From positions 61,670-125,669 of the forward strand of contig NZ_WWEO01000037.1 in assembly GCF_009928685.1 (NCBI RefSeq): a stretch of 64,000 bases of DNA. The letters run 5' to 3'. A program made the translations under genes and the position numbers. Under the pieces are notes generated by a model. That model was given only the letters and a program-made list of their open reading frames with translations, was not told the DNA's origin and did not search any database. This document shows positions 36,445 to 45,080 of this stretch, piece after piece (within the stretch, counting starts at the first letter, position 1; each line of letters opens with the position of its first letter). Origin of the DNA: Mucilaginibacter agri. GTDB lineage: Bacteria; Bacteroidota; Bacteroidia; Sphingobacteriales; Sphingobacteriaceae.

Positions 36445-37014
36445 ATGAAAGACAACACTATTGAGCGCAGAGATTTATTAAAAAAATCCATGGCATTAAG
36501 CGCAGGCCTGACACTAGCGGGCGGTATGCTACAATCCTTTAATGCCGGGGCGACAGCTGTTGTCGATAATCCAATGGCGGCTAACGAAAAGGAATTTCGA
36601 ATGGGCGTAATAGGCCCTGCTGAATTGTCTCTGGCAACCAGCCAAATTGCAGTTAGTAAAGCCACCAACAAAAACGCCAAGGAATTTGCCGGCTTTGAAC
36701 TGACAGAAGCAATTGCCGTAACTGGTGTATTGAAAAACTTGGGAACTCCTGTACCACAAATGGATGCCAAGGCAAAAGCCACGCTGGAAAAGATCAAAGC
36801 TACACCTTCAGGGCCAGAATTTGACAAGGTTTACATCAAAGCACAATTAGAGAACCACCAGTTTTTACGGGACCTTGCACAAAATTACATCAGCAAAGGA
36901 AAGCTGGCGGGGCCAGCCGAAAATCAGGGAAGGCACCTGGCGACATTGTCGCTGGCTGTATTTAAAGAACACGTGGCAATTACTAGTCGGATATTGAAAG
37001 AGCTGGGCGCTTAA
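36445..37014 (+). CDS. DUF4142 protein with Tat-type signal
   Basis: A 189-residue exported protein. The N-terminus 'ERRDLLKKSMALSAGLTLAGG' has the twin-arginine motif RRDLLKK and a hydrophobic core, suggesting Tat export. Residues 55-185 are the DUF4142 ferritin-like helical bundle ('EFRMGVIGPAELSLATSQIA', 'NKNAKEFAGFEL', 'KVYIKAQLENHQFL'). Start 36445 is chosen since the longer frame begins inside the hydrolase gene. Family function is unsettled; members often occur in stress and biofilm loci. A second, Sec-type DUF4142 closes the same gene group. Confidence 0.85.
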   Translation: MKDNTIERRDLLKKSMALSAGLTLAGGMLQSFNAGATAVVDNPMAANEKEFRMGVIGPAELSLATSQIAVSKATNKNAKEFAGFELTEAIAVTGVLKNLGTPVPQMDAKAKATLEKIKATPSGPEFDKVYIKAQLENHQFLRDLAQNYISKGKLAGPAENQGRHLATLSLAVFKEHVAITSRILKELGA

Positions 37015-37045
37015 TCGCACAGACATTTTTAAACAGCAAGAATTT

Positions 37046-38053
37046 ATGAATGAAAAAAACAGAATGACCCGCCGCCAAGTGGTGGCGGGTTTAGGGACTA
37101 CGCTGGCTGCGGCAGCGGTAGCCCCGGCCTTTGCGGGTAATGGTTTGAATTTAAAAAGTACTGATGCCCCGGTGAAAATCAATAATCCGACCACCTTGTA
37201 TCCCAAACCACCTTTTAAAAGTCAACCACAACCCTGGCCAGGTCTGCAAAGTAAAATGGACCCTGTTCCCGATTGCGGCGAAACCAGTTATATAGGTTCA
37301 GGCCGGTTAATGGGGAGGAAAGCGCTGATTACCGGCGGTGACTCCGGAATGGGACGTGCTGCTGCTATCGCGTACGCCCGCGAAGGCGCGGACGTGGCCA
37401 TAAATTATTATCCTACAGAAGAGCAGGATGCACAGGAAGTAATCGCCCTAATCAAAAAAGAAGGTCGCAAAGCGATCGCCATCCCTGGTGATCTCCGTAG
37501 TGAAGATTTCTGCAAATCCCTGGTGCAAAAAGCCATCGTGGGTTTGGGTGGGATGGATATTATTGTTAACAATGCCGGCCGCCAGCAGTCAATCAGCTCG
37601 ATAGCGGACGTGACAACCGAGGAGTTTGATTCAACCATGAAAACTAATATTTATGCGCCGTTCTGGATCATTCGCGAAGCACTGCCACATCTGCCTGCCG
37701 GGTCGGCTATCATCGGTACCACCTCAGAGCAGGCTTACGATCCGTCACCCGATTTGTATGCTTATGCCCAAACCAAAGCTGCAACGATGAATTACGTGAA
37801 ATCTTTAGCCAAGCAACTAGGTCCTAAAGGCATCCGTGTAAATGGGGTCGCGCCGGGACCTATCTGGACAGCTTTACAAATCAGCGGCGGAGCGCAGCCC
37901 GAGAAACAGCAGATGTTTGGGAGCTGGACGATGCTGGGAAGACCAGGGCAACCCGCAGAGCTAGCATCTATTTATGTTCAATTAGCTGCTGCCGACGCCA
38001 GCTTCGCCACCGGACAGATATATGGCTCATCAGGCGGCGTAGGTATGCCATAA
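37046..38053 (+). CDS. Tat-exported SDR, YghA-like
   Basis: A 335-residue SDR with a twin-arginine signal: 'MTRRQVVAGLGTTLAAAAVA' followed by 'PAFAGNG' (cut near 30). The mature part is very similar in layout to E. coli YghA: 'KMDPVPDCGETSYIGSGRL', cofactor motif 'TGGDSGMGRAA', 'NNAGRQ', 'YAQTK', and 'APGPIWTALQISGG'. Export of a nucleotide-dependent dehydrogenase would need the cofactor carried inside it, which Tat permits. In the same run as the DUF4142 genes. Confidence 0.9.
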   Translation: MNEKNRMTRRQVVAGLGTTLAAAAVAPAFAGNGLNLKSTDAPVKINNPTTLYPKPPFKSQPQPWPGLQSKMDPVPDCGETSYIGSGRLMGRKALITGGDSGMGRAAAIAYAREGADVAINYYPTEEQDAQEVIALIKKEGRKAIAIPGDLRSEDFCKSLVQKAIVGLGGMDIIVNNAGRQQSISSIADVTTEEFDSTMKTNIYAPFWIIREALPHLPAGSAIIGTTSEQAYDPSPDLYAYAQTKAATMNYVKSLAKQLGPKGIRVNGVAPGPIWTALQISGGAQPEKQQMFGSWTMLGRPGQPAELASIYVQLAAADASFATGQIYGSSGGVGMP

Positions 38054-38064
38054 CCGATATCGAA

Positions 38065-38568
38065 ATGAAGAAACTAATTTTAATTCTGATTAGCAGCCTT
38101 GGCGTCGATACTGTCCGGGCACAAATCCCGCAGCCAGATCCGGACACCACGGTTAAACACTTTTTGATTGTGGCGAGTATTAAAAATTTGCAGGAGGTAA
38201 GCGCCGGTCAGCTCGCGTTACAAAAAGCACGCCGCCCCGACGTTAAAGCTTTTGGGCAGATGATGGTGAAAGATCATGGTGATGCCGAGCAGAAACTGCT
38301 TGCTTTGGCCAAAAGCCGGAACGTCACCCTTCCCCCCGCAGCCACCGGAGGAATAAATCCCGATCTTCTGTTGGTAAATGCAGGCGGTAATTTTGATGAG
38401 CATTATGTGCATAGTATGGTTGCCGGGCATCTGAATACGGTGGAGGTGTTTCAAAACTATGCAACAACGGGCAAAGATCCGGTAGTCAAAGCATTTGCCA
38501 CGCAAATGCTTCCGACGTTGAAAAAGCATTTAGATGACATAAAAGCCATTGAAGAAAAAATGAGATGA
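38065..38568 (+). CDS. DUF4142 protein with Sec signal
   Basis: A 167-residue exported protein with signal peptide 1-19 ('MKKLILILISSLGVDTVRAQ', cut after RA). The mature part is a DUF4142 bundle: 'VKHFLIVASIKNLQEVSAGQLAL', 'VKAFGQMMVKDHGDAEQKLLAL', 'HSMVAGHLNTVEVFQNYA' and 'FATQMLPTLKKHLDDIKAI'. The truncated copy at 60353-60585 is from the same subgroup. Last gene of the dehydrogenase run; 11 bases after the Tat SDR. Confidence 0.88.
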   Translation: MKKLILILISSLGVDTVRAQIPQPDPDTTVKHFLIVASIKNLQEVSAGQLALQKARRPDVKAFGQMMVKDHGDAEQKLLALAKSRNVTLPPAATGGINPDLLLVNAGGNFDEHYVHSMVAGHLNTVEVFQNYATTGKDPVVKAFATQMLPTLKKHLDDIKAIEEKMR

Positions 38569-38724
38569 TATTAAATGATGCCCAATGTTCCTTTAGAAAA
38601 AGTTTTTGCCACGCCGTTATTATTAAAGGGGTTTGGTGTGTACGTTAGTACAACCGGAAATAGCTATTACTGGAATTTGATGTGAAACGTTTGACCGAAA
38701 TGAACCGACTTCGCTGACTGCCAG

Positions 38725-38925
38725 GTGCTGGCTAATAAAGCTCCCGGCGTGGAACCAAGCCCCGCGGCTGACGCGACCACGCTAACCAAGGAAACCAATG
38801 GCCGATTAACACTGGCTGTGGCTGAGTTTTCCGAAGCCATTGCTGACATTCCAAACGAGTACCAAACGTGCAGTCAAAGTAATGAACAAGTAATCCAAAA
38901 AATAAATAATCGATTAATGGTCTAA
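38725..38925 (+). CDS. uncertain 66-codon frame
   Basis: A GTG-started frame of 66 codons with ordinary composition (Ala, Glu, Thr, Asn). There is no recognised family, no clear ribosome-binding site and a competing minus-strand frame (38667-38849). It may be a remnant. Listed only because the region otherwise has no gene. Confidence 0.2.
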   Translation: MLANKAPGVEPSPAADATTLTKETNGRLTLAVAEFSEAIADIPNEYQTCSQSNEQVIQKINNRLMV

Positions 38926-38937
38926 AAATAAAATCCC

Positions 38938-39126
38938 ATGAATCACTTTAAAACCTTCATTTTAGGCGTTGCGACTGCTCTCGGGGTATATTATATCACC
39001 AGGAAACGCGAGAACGGCAGATCTCTGTTGGACGATCTTTTAGATGATCCAGCCAGTGTAGTTAAGGCGGCAAAAGATATGGCAGTCGATGAGGCGATTG
39101 AAACGATTAAGGAAAAAATTTCTTGA
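38938..39126 (+). CDS. YtxH-like small membrane protein
   Basis: A 62-residue protein: one membrane segment at 5-20 ('KTFILGVATALGVYYIT'), then a polar amphipathic helix ending in KEKIS. It is nearly the same as the protein at 63463 (start MNHFKTF, then GLLDD-L-D/ENP). Small YtxH-type proteins are commonly stress-induced in Gram-positive and Bacteroidota species; function unknown. Confidence 0.75.
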   Translation: MNHFKTFILGVATALGVYYITRKRENGRSLLDDLLDDPASVVKAAKDMAVDEAIETIKEKIS

Positions 39127-39596
39127 TCAGCTCCAATATCGAAATATAAATCCTCAAAAATGGCAGCGGCAGTTTAATTGTTATTCTTGCCGCGGGGAAT
39201 TCGGCAGCCTGAATTTATCCACTATCAGAATGCTGCGAGGCTTCTTAGCTATACCATATAAGACGAGATTTATTACAGCTACCGCACCAATATTTTCTGA
39301 GCGGAAGAAAGAATAGCATGTGCTTAACCCAAAAACCGCGCCTGACACGGATATGAAATGGAGCGCCGCATTTACAGCAGGATGACTTTTCCAACGATAG
39401 GGGTATGAATTAATAACTGGCTGAAGTTAATGATATTATCTGTTGGGGTACTTTAAAAACATACAACCTATATGAATAGGTGTGCCTCTTAATCACTAAG
39501 CCAATTAACAATTTTAGGCACTCAGACGGGAGTAAATTTAGTAATGGCGCATGATCGTTTCTTTACGTTCTTTAGCCCACATCATTCTGGATTGCC
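39127..39596. other. 470-base gap without a gene
   Basis: Downstream of the YtxH-like gene and downstream of the iron permease gene (convergent). No convincing frame or clear hairpin was seen. Confidence 0.4.
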
Positions 39597-40094
39597 CTAG
39601 CTATGCGCAATCACTTTAACCGGTTTTTTTGTTTCATTAACTTTCGCTTTTTTGTAAAGGCTACTTTTGCGGCTCTGGTTTTCGTCGGCTGCATCAATGG
39701 AATGGGTGCAAGTGATGTCATCTTCCTTTTCCGCGAGAACCGATAAACGAGAGTAGAACTTGTGAATGTGGTCCAGTTCGTCTTCCGTTAAGTTTTCAAT
39801 ATCGACCATGCGGTTACTCGTGCCTTCATGGGAAGCTATGATCTCGTTTAGTTTCAGGTGGATAGCTTTTGAATCTTTATTTTGTGATTTTTGGATCAGG
39901 AAAACCATCAGAAAAGTAATAATGGTGGTACCAGTATTAATGATTAATTGCCAGGTTTCGGAATAATGGAATACCGGGCCGGTTACCGCCCATATCAAAA
40001 CCGTCGCAGCGGCGATGATAAATGCTGCCGAACTGCCGGTAGCGGTTGTCGCCCAGTTGGCGAACCGTTCTATTGGATTTTTCTTATTTGTCAT
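39597..40094 (-). CDS. low-affinity iron permease family protein (intact copy)
   Basis: A 165-residue membrane protein. After 'FANWATTATGSSAAFI' the two close segments (about 22-42 and 51-72) and 'FHYSETWQLIINTGTTIITFLMVFLIQ' match the low-affinity iron permease (Fet4-like) family. A polar tail follows, including 'NLTEDELDHIHKFYSRL'. The start MTNKKNPIERF is used in place of an upstream frame. Paralogue at 50463-50930 has the same body but a broken C-terminus. Iron transport is inferred from the family name; many members are uncharacterised. Confidence 0.8.
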   Translation of the reverse strand: MTNKKNPIERFANWATTATGSSAAFIIAAATVLIWAVTGPVFHYSETWQLIINTGTTIITFLMVFLIQKSQNKDSKAIHLKLNEIIASHEGTSNRMVDIENLTEDELDHIHKFYSRLSVLAEKEDDITCTHSIDAADENQSRKSSLYKKAKVNETKKPVKVIAHS

Positions 40095-40795
40095 GATCAT
40101 AGGAGTATGCTGGAACAACTCTACTATTCCCGATTTGTTTGAGTGTTAACCCTTTTGCTTCGGTTCGACGGCCCGGTGAATCGCTTTCAGATCGGTATCG
40201 CTCTTCATCTCTTCCAGTTCCTTATTGTCGATAACCGCATTGAGCCCCAGTTTCTGATGGATTTCGTGGACCAGCGTTAATAAGCGGGTCACTTCTTCTT
40301 CAGCACGAACATTAACTTCAAATTCAACATTACGCTGGATACTCTCAATCCTTCCCTGGCGGTTCTGATTGATCAGCACCGTTACCGACAAAATAACGGC
40401 GAAAATGGAGAGGCCCATTTCCAATAACGGAAATGGGAAGGGATCAAAATGATGGACATTGGGCAAGAGGTTCAAACCAATCCAACCACTAAAGACAAGG
40501 ACACAAGCAGCGAGCAACCTGCCACTGCCCAAAAAGCCGATCAATTTGACCGTTAATTTATCGGCAGGTGTATTGGCAAGTTCAGTTCTGATTTGAGTGG
40601 TTTCGCTTGCTTTGTCATAATTCTCTTATAATTGCAGTAAATCAACTAATTATTAAACCCAAAATACCCCATGTTCAAGTTTTTTATCGGGCTGATTCTT
40701 TGCTTCACCTCGTTAGGTTGCCTGGCGCAATCCAATCCCGCCCCGGCAGCAATGACCCATGCAATCTTGAATCATGGTCAATCGAAAAAAGATAC
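39660..40795. repeat. segmental duplication, copy 1
   Basis: This stretch matches 50499-51645 in order and orientation: iron permease, DUF1003 gene, and the first part of the outer-membrane gene at 40671. The two copies share long identical blocks at the base level. Copy 1 carries the intact permease and barrel gene but a frameshifted DUF1003 gene. Confidence 0.85.
40146..40618 (-). pseudogene. DUF1003 membrane protein, frameshifted (copy 1)
   Basis: The gene begins at ATG 40618 with the same codons as its paralogue at 50984-51457 (MTKQAKPLKSEL), but a missing base near 40571-40582 shifts the frame so that it meets a stop. From about 40544 the frame is open again and keeps the DUF1003 body: two membrane segments, then 'NRQGRIESIQRNVEFEVN' and a helical end. 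A shorter 132-residue protein from ATG 40544 could still be made, but it would lack the N-terminal arm. Confidence 0.7.
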
Positions 40796-41300
40796 CACAC
40801 TGGAATCAGATACTTCCAAAGAAAACAAGGAACCACGGTACTTCTATGCATCTGCCTACACCAATTTCTTTGTGAATACGAAAGGAGGGGTGGCGAAGCG
40901 ATTTGCCCCGGCTTTGGAGTTTGGACGCACCTATGGTATTTTCGACATTGGTATCGCAACCGGCCAGTTTAATTCCATTCATGCCGATACAGCGCGTTTT
41001 TTGGAATTTCGGCCGACTATCAATGTTTTTACAAAAGGCCGTTTTTCGGAAGCCCTTTGTCTGGGTGCGGGTTACGTGTTCAAGGCCAGGGAAGGGTTGG
41101 TTACTGAAATTTGTAATAGTATTAATTTTAATATCTCTGAGAACGTTGCGATAGCCGTTACCCAAGGGTATTGTTTTTTTGACGGCACTAATGATAACCG
41201 TAGTGCGCAGTACATGGGTTTTAGTTTTACCTACAACTTTTTGAAACCACATAGTGTCAATAAACAACGCAAAAAAGCTGCGATCGTCAGTGACAATTAG
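40671..41300 (+). CDS. outer-membrane beta-barrel-type protein
   Basis: A 209-residue exported protein with a signal peptide (1-19, cut after CLAQ). The mature part has a polar start and then alternating aromatic strands ('RYFYASAYTNFFVN', 'FEFGRTYGIFDIGIATGQFN', 'YMGFSFTYNFLKPH'), as in small outer-membrane barrels. Divergent from the DUF1003 gene. Only the first 100 or so bases of this gene survive in the second copy (51500-51645). Confidence 0.65.
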   Translation: MFKFFIGLILCFTSLGCLAQSNPAPAAMTHAILNHGQSKKDTTLESDTSKENKEPRYFYASAYTNFFVNTKGGVAKRFAPALEFGRTYGIFDIGIATGQFNSIHADTARFLEFRPTINVFTKGRFSEALCLGAGYVFKAREGLVTEICNSINFNISENVAIAVTQGYCFFDGTNDNRSAQYMGFSFTYNFLKPHSVNKQRKKAAIVSDN

Positions 41301-41543
41301 CTTCTACGTACACTTCAGGATACAAATATGAAGACAACTGGTTCTGCCTGAAACTTTAAATTATAAGATGGCTTCGAAACAGCACATCCTGGCTGTTTAC
41401 ATAACAAATAAAATAAACGAAATAATTTATCTCATACCGTCTGTAGCAAATTAATACGCTTTTTATCTGATAATGCAGCAAGGAGCAAGGTGTCTCGCAA
41501 ATACCGGAATGGTAGGCCTTCGTCGGAACCAGCCATATTTAAC

Positions 41544-44075
41544 CTAAATATATTTTGCCAGGTACGAAGCTGTTTTACTTCCTTTTACTTCCGCGATAGC
41601 TGCAGGTGTGCCTTCTGCTATAATTTGTCCCCCTTCGTCACCGGCTCCGGGCCCCATGTCGATCACCCAGTCGCTTTCTGCAATGACAGCCATGTCATGT
41701 TCTACTAGGACTATGGTATTTCCGGCATCAACCAAACGATTGAGTTGCGATAGCAGACGCTCGACATCTGACGGGTGCAGACCGGTAGTAGGTTCGTCCA
41801 AAATGTATAATGTTTGTCCATTTTGAGTGCGCTGTAATTCTGTGGCCAGTTTAATCCGTTGGGCTTCTCCGCCGGAAAGCTCGGTAGCCGCCTGACCCAG
41901 CCGCAAATATCCTAATCCCACTTCCCGGACAATTTCAAGTACACGCCTGATAGCGGGTTCTTCGTCGAAGAAAATTGCAGCTTCGTCCACGGTCATTCTC
42001 AGTACCTCTGCAATGTTCTTGTCCTTATATTTTATTGTTAGGGTCTCGGGGTTGTAACGAGTTCCACCACAGGTAGGGCAGGGGGTATAGACGCTTGGCA
42101 GGAAAAGTAATTCCACCATAACCATACCTTCGCCTTCGCAGTGTGGGCACCGCCCTTTGGCAACGTTGAAAGAAAAACGCCCTGAATCATATTTGCGGGA
42201 TTTAGCCATCGGAGTTGCTGCAAAAGATTTTCTAACATGATCAAACAATCCAGTATAGGTCGCCAGGTTAGATCTCGGTGTCCGGCCAATCGGCTTTTGG
42301 TCTACGACCACCATACGCTCGATGTTTTTTAAACCAGAGATTATACGACCACCTAATGTGAGGACTTCGTTATTTTCGAGTGGGTCCGCATCTGTGTCTT
42401 CGGAAATATCGACCTGGAAGCCTAATTGCTCGGCTACGAGTTCTACCAATACCTGGCTAACGAGGCTGCTTTTTCCGGAACCGGAAACACCGGTTACGCT
42501 CGTTAATACGCCCAACGGAAAGCCTACATCGAGGTTAGTTAAATTATTGCGCGTTATGCCATTTAGCTGCAACCAACCCGTCGGTTGTCTGTAAACCTGT
42601 TTTGTGCTTTTTGCTTTGTCAAAAATATACTGCCTCGTGAGCGACTCTGCTACATTTTTTAAACCTTCGGGCAATCCACTATACAGAATATGACCTCCAT
42701 TTTCACCAGCAGCTGGTCCTACGTCAACGATCCAATCTGCATGTCCAATCACATCAACTTCGTGCTCAACAACAAATATCGAATTGCCAGATGCCTTTAA
42801 TTTATCCAAAGCCTTCAGTAAAGCTTCGGTATCGGCAGGGTGTAAGCCTGCCGAGGGTTCATCTAATACATAAACAACACCAAATAGATTAGAGCGTATT
42901 TGTGTCGCTAATCTCAATCGCTGCAATTCACCAGGCGACAAAGTTGGTGTGCCGCGCTCTATCGTTAAATACCCTAGTCCCAGGTCAAGTATAACTTGTA
43001 GTCTTGTTAAAAGATCTTCAGCAATACGCTTTGATACGACAACTTTTTCCGGATGTTGTGCTTCTATCTGTTTCAATACTTTTGCTGTCCCGGTGGCGTA
43101 AGGAGCAAATATTTCAGCTAAGGCTTTAAGTGGTATTCCCGAAAGATCTGCAATGTCATAGCCGGCAAACTTTATCGATAAAGATTCTTGCCTTAAACGC
43201 TTGCCCTTGCAAAGTGGGCATTCGCTGCTGATCATGTATTGCGAAACCCGTTTTTTCATTAGTTGACTTTGTGTATTGGCAAACGTATGCCGAACGTAAC
43301 GACGCGCTCCGGTAAACGTTCCCATGTAATCTGGTTGTCGTTTGTTTCTAATAAAGCGCTTAATTTCCTCGTGAGTGTAACCTGAATACACAGGTACTAA
43401 AGGTTGCTCCTCCGTAAACAATATCCAGTCACGATCTTTCTTAGGCAAATCTCTCCAGGGAATATTAATATCGTGACCGAGCGTCGTCAAAATATCCCGC
43501 TGATTTTGCCCCTGCCAGGCTGAAGGCCATGCAGCAATTGCTTTCTCTCGAATCGTTAAAGAATCATCGGGTACCATGGATTTTTCTGTTATTTCATAAA
43601 CACGACCCAAGCCGTGACATTCCGGACAGGCGCCTTCAGGGGTGTTTGGTGAAAACGACTCTGCATAGATGATATCTTGACCCTCCGGATAATCCCCTGC
43701 ACGGGAATACAGCATGCGTAATAAGTTCGATAAGGTAGTTACACTCCCTACGGATGATCTAGTGCTCGCAGCACCCCGTTGTTGCTGCAATGCAACGGCA
43801 GGAGGCAAACCTTCAATTTCATCCACTTCAGGAATTGCCATCTGGTTAAACAGGCGGCGTGCGTATGGCGAAACCGATTCCAGATAACGCCGCTGGGCTT
43901 CGGCGTACAGCGTACCAAATGCTAATGAGGATTTTCCTGACCCGGATATACCGGTAAAAACAACTAAGGCATCTCTTGGAATATCAACGCTTATGTTTTT
44001 TAAGTTATGTTCACGGGCACCCCGCACCCTTACAAATCCGCTAAAATCAATCCTATCGCTCATTGCTAATTTCAA
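41544..44075 (-). CDS. UvrA-like excinuclease ATPase (UvrA2 type)
   Basis: An 843-residue tandem ABC ATPase of the UvrA family. Walker A motifs 'GISGSGKSSLAF' (about 43) and 'GVSGSGKSSLVS' (about 523); signatures 'LSPGELQRLRLA' and 'LSGGEAQRIKLA'; zinc-finger Cys pairs in 'CPECHGLG', 'CPLCKGKR' and 'CPHCEGEG'. It is about 100 residues shorter than housekeeping UvrA, as in UvrA2/DrrC-type proteins, which lack or shorten the UvrB-binding region and are linked to DNA-damage or drug tolerance. The MKLAMSD start could be shortened to M5. Confidence 0.88.
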   Translation of the reverse strand: MKLAMSDRIDFSGFVRVRGAREHNLKNISVDIPRDALVVFTGISGSGKSSLAFGTLYAEAQRRYLESVSPYARRLFNQMAIPEVDEIEGLPPAVALQQQRGAASTRSSVGSVTTLSNLLRMLYSRAGDYPEGQDIIYAESFSPNTPEGACPECHGLGRVYEITEKSMVPDDSLTIREKAIAAWPSAWQGQNQRDILTTLGHDINIPWRDLPKKDRDWILFTEEQPLVPVYSGYTHEEIKRFIRNKRQPDYMGTFTGARRYVRHTFANTQSQLMKKRVSQYMISSECPLCKGKRLRQESLSIKFAGYDIADLSGIPLKALAEIFAPYATGTAKVLKQIEAQHPEKVVVSKRIAEDLLTRLQVILDLGLGYLTIERGTPTLSPGELQRLRLATQIRSNLFGVVYVLDEPSAGLHPADTEALLKALDKLKASGNSIFVVEHEVDVIGHADWIVDVGPAAGENGGHILYSGLPEGLKNVAESLTRQYIFDKAKSTKQVYRQPTGWLQLNGITRNNLTNLDVGFPLGVLTSVTGVSGSGKSSLVSQVLVELVAEQLGFQVDISEDTDADPLENNEVLTLGGRIISGLKNIERMVVVDQKPIGRTPRSNLATYTGLFDHVRKSFAATPMAKSRKYDSGRFSFNVAKGRCPHCEGEGMVMVELLFLPSVYTPCPTCGGTRYNPETLTIKYKDKNIAEVLRMTVDEAAIFFDEEPAIRRVLEIVREVGLGYLRLGQAATELSGGEAQRIKLATELQRTQNGQTLYILDEPTTGLHPSDVERLLSQLNRLVDAGNTIVLVEHDMAVIAESDWVIDMGPGAGDEGGQIIAEGTPAAIAEVKGSKTASYLAKYI

Positions 44076-44355
44076 CGAATCAGTGAAACGATTGTTTGGT
44101 ATCTCACAAGTAAGTTAAAGTCTCCGATTAAAGCCGTAGTTGGCCTAAAACACTATATCTGTAGGTGGTCGACATCCAAGGTGCAAAGAAAGTTCGACAC
44201 GAAAGGTCAATTCTTGAGTTTCACTTTCAGCAGTGGGTTTTTTCCCAGCGTTACCTGATAGCTGGGGCATACGCAGTGGAATTATATGTTATCGTTATAA
44301 TAGTTACGCTGAATGATGTCCCGGTTCGGCGAAAAAAACCAGTGACCTTTTGGGG

Positions 44356-44982
44356 TTAACTCAAATTCCTCTTTCGCTGTTGGTAATAACGTTTGGTCTT
44401 CTCTGAATTCCCACAGGATTCCATCGAACACCACTTCTTGCGGTGGTTTTTGGTTCTATCCAGGAATAACCAGGCGCAGCGCTGACATTGTTTGATCAAG
44501 TGGATATCTTCTTCTCGTATCAAATGATGAGCGGAAAGCAAAAGCCGCCACAAGGGAGCGTTTAAATCCCCCGATTCAGGCATAAACGAAACCAGCAGTT
44601 TTCCACCATTGATATGGAGTTTGTCGTATTGAAGAGCTTCGGCAAATCGTTCATTAAGTTCAATTAGTATGCGCTCATCGAGTTGATCCAGGCAGCCCTG
44701 GGCCAAGGCCTTAAAAAGCTCATATAGTTGTTGCCGGCATTGCCGCGCTAAAATAAGTGCCCGTTCAGCCGCTGCGGTCGATTGTAGGGATGCGAGACGC
44801 AATTCATCCAGAAACCCATCATCCAACAGTTCGAGGCGGCGGCTGAACTCCAAAAAATCTTCATAAGTATGAAGCCTTTCCGCAATGATCCCCTTTTCGT
44901 GATTGTACCCCGTATTCACAAAATCCAGGCAAGGCGTGCCGCCGTCCAGGGTCATGGTTATAACTGTTGATGTGTTGTTCAT
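44356..44982 (-). CDS. CGNR zinc-finger regulator (ABATE domain)
   Basis: A 208-residue protein. The N-terminal 'GGTPCLDFVNTGYNHEKG' block (15-32) and helices belong to the ABATE region, and the C-terminus is a CGNR zinc ribbon, 'CQRCAWLFLDRTK' and 'KWCSMESCGNSEKTKRY'. Such proteins are probable transcription regulators with a stress-induced sensor part. Divergent from the EamA exporter gene, with a perfect inverted repeat between them. Confidence 0.88.
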   Translation of the reverse strand: MNNTSTVITMTLDGGTPCLDFVNTGYNHEKGIIAERLHTYEDFLEFSRRLELLDDGFLDELRLASLQSTAAAERALILARQCRQQLYELFKALAQGCLDQLDERILIELNERFAEALQYDKLHINGGKLLVSFMPESGDLNAPLWRLLLSAHHLIREEDIHLIKQCQRCAWLFLDRTKNHRKKWCSMESCGNSEKTKRYYQQRKRNLS

Positions 44983-45003
44983 GTGATAAAACTATAAAAT
45001 TTC

Positions 45004-45072
45004 ACACCAGTAAAACAATTTTTGCCGGATTTTATTTCTAAATAACACCCTCTAAACATACTTTACTGGTGT
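45004..45072. promoter_or_regulatory. inverted repeat between CGNR regulator and EamA gene
   Basis: ACACCAGTAAA at 45004-45014 and its exact reverse complement TTTACTGGTGT at 45062-45072. One half lies about 21 bases before the CGNR start, the other about 9 bases before the EamA start, with 47 bases between. This is the arrangement expected for a pair of operators for a divergent regulator, here probably the CGNR protein. Confidence 0.6.
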
Positions 45073-45080
45073 TGTGCGAT

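Noticed and set aside
38667..38849. 60-codon minus-strand frame
   Set aside because: Competes with the weak plus-strand frame; no start signal or family, although the end is not obviously random.
40806..41267. 153-codon minus-strand frame under the barrel gene
   Set aside because: The plus strand has a signal peptide and barrel pattern; the minus frame has no family.
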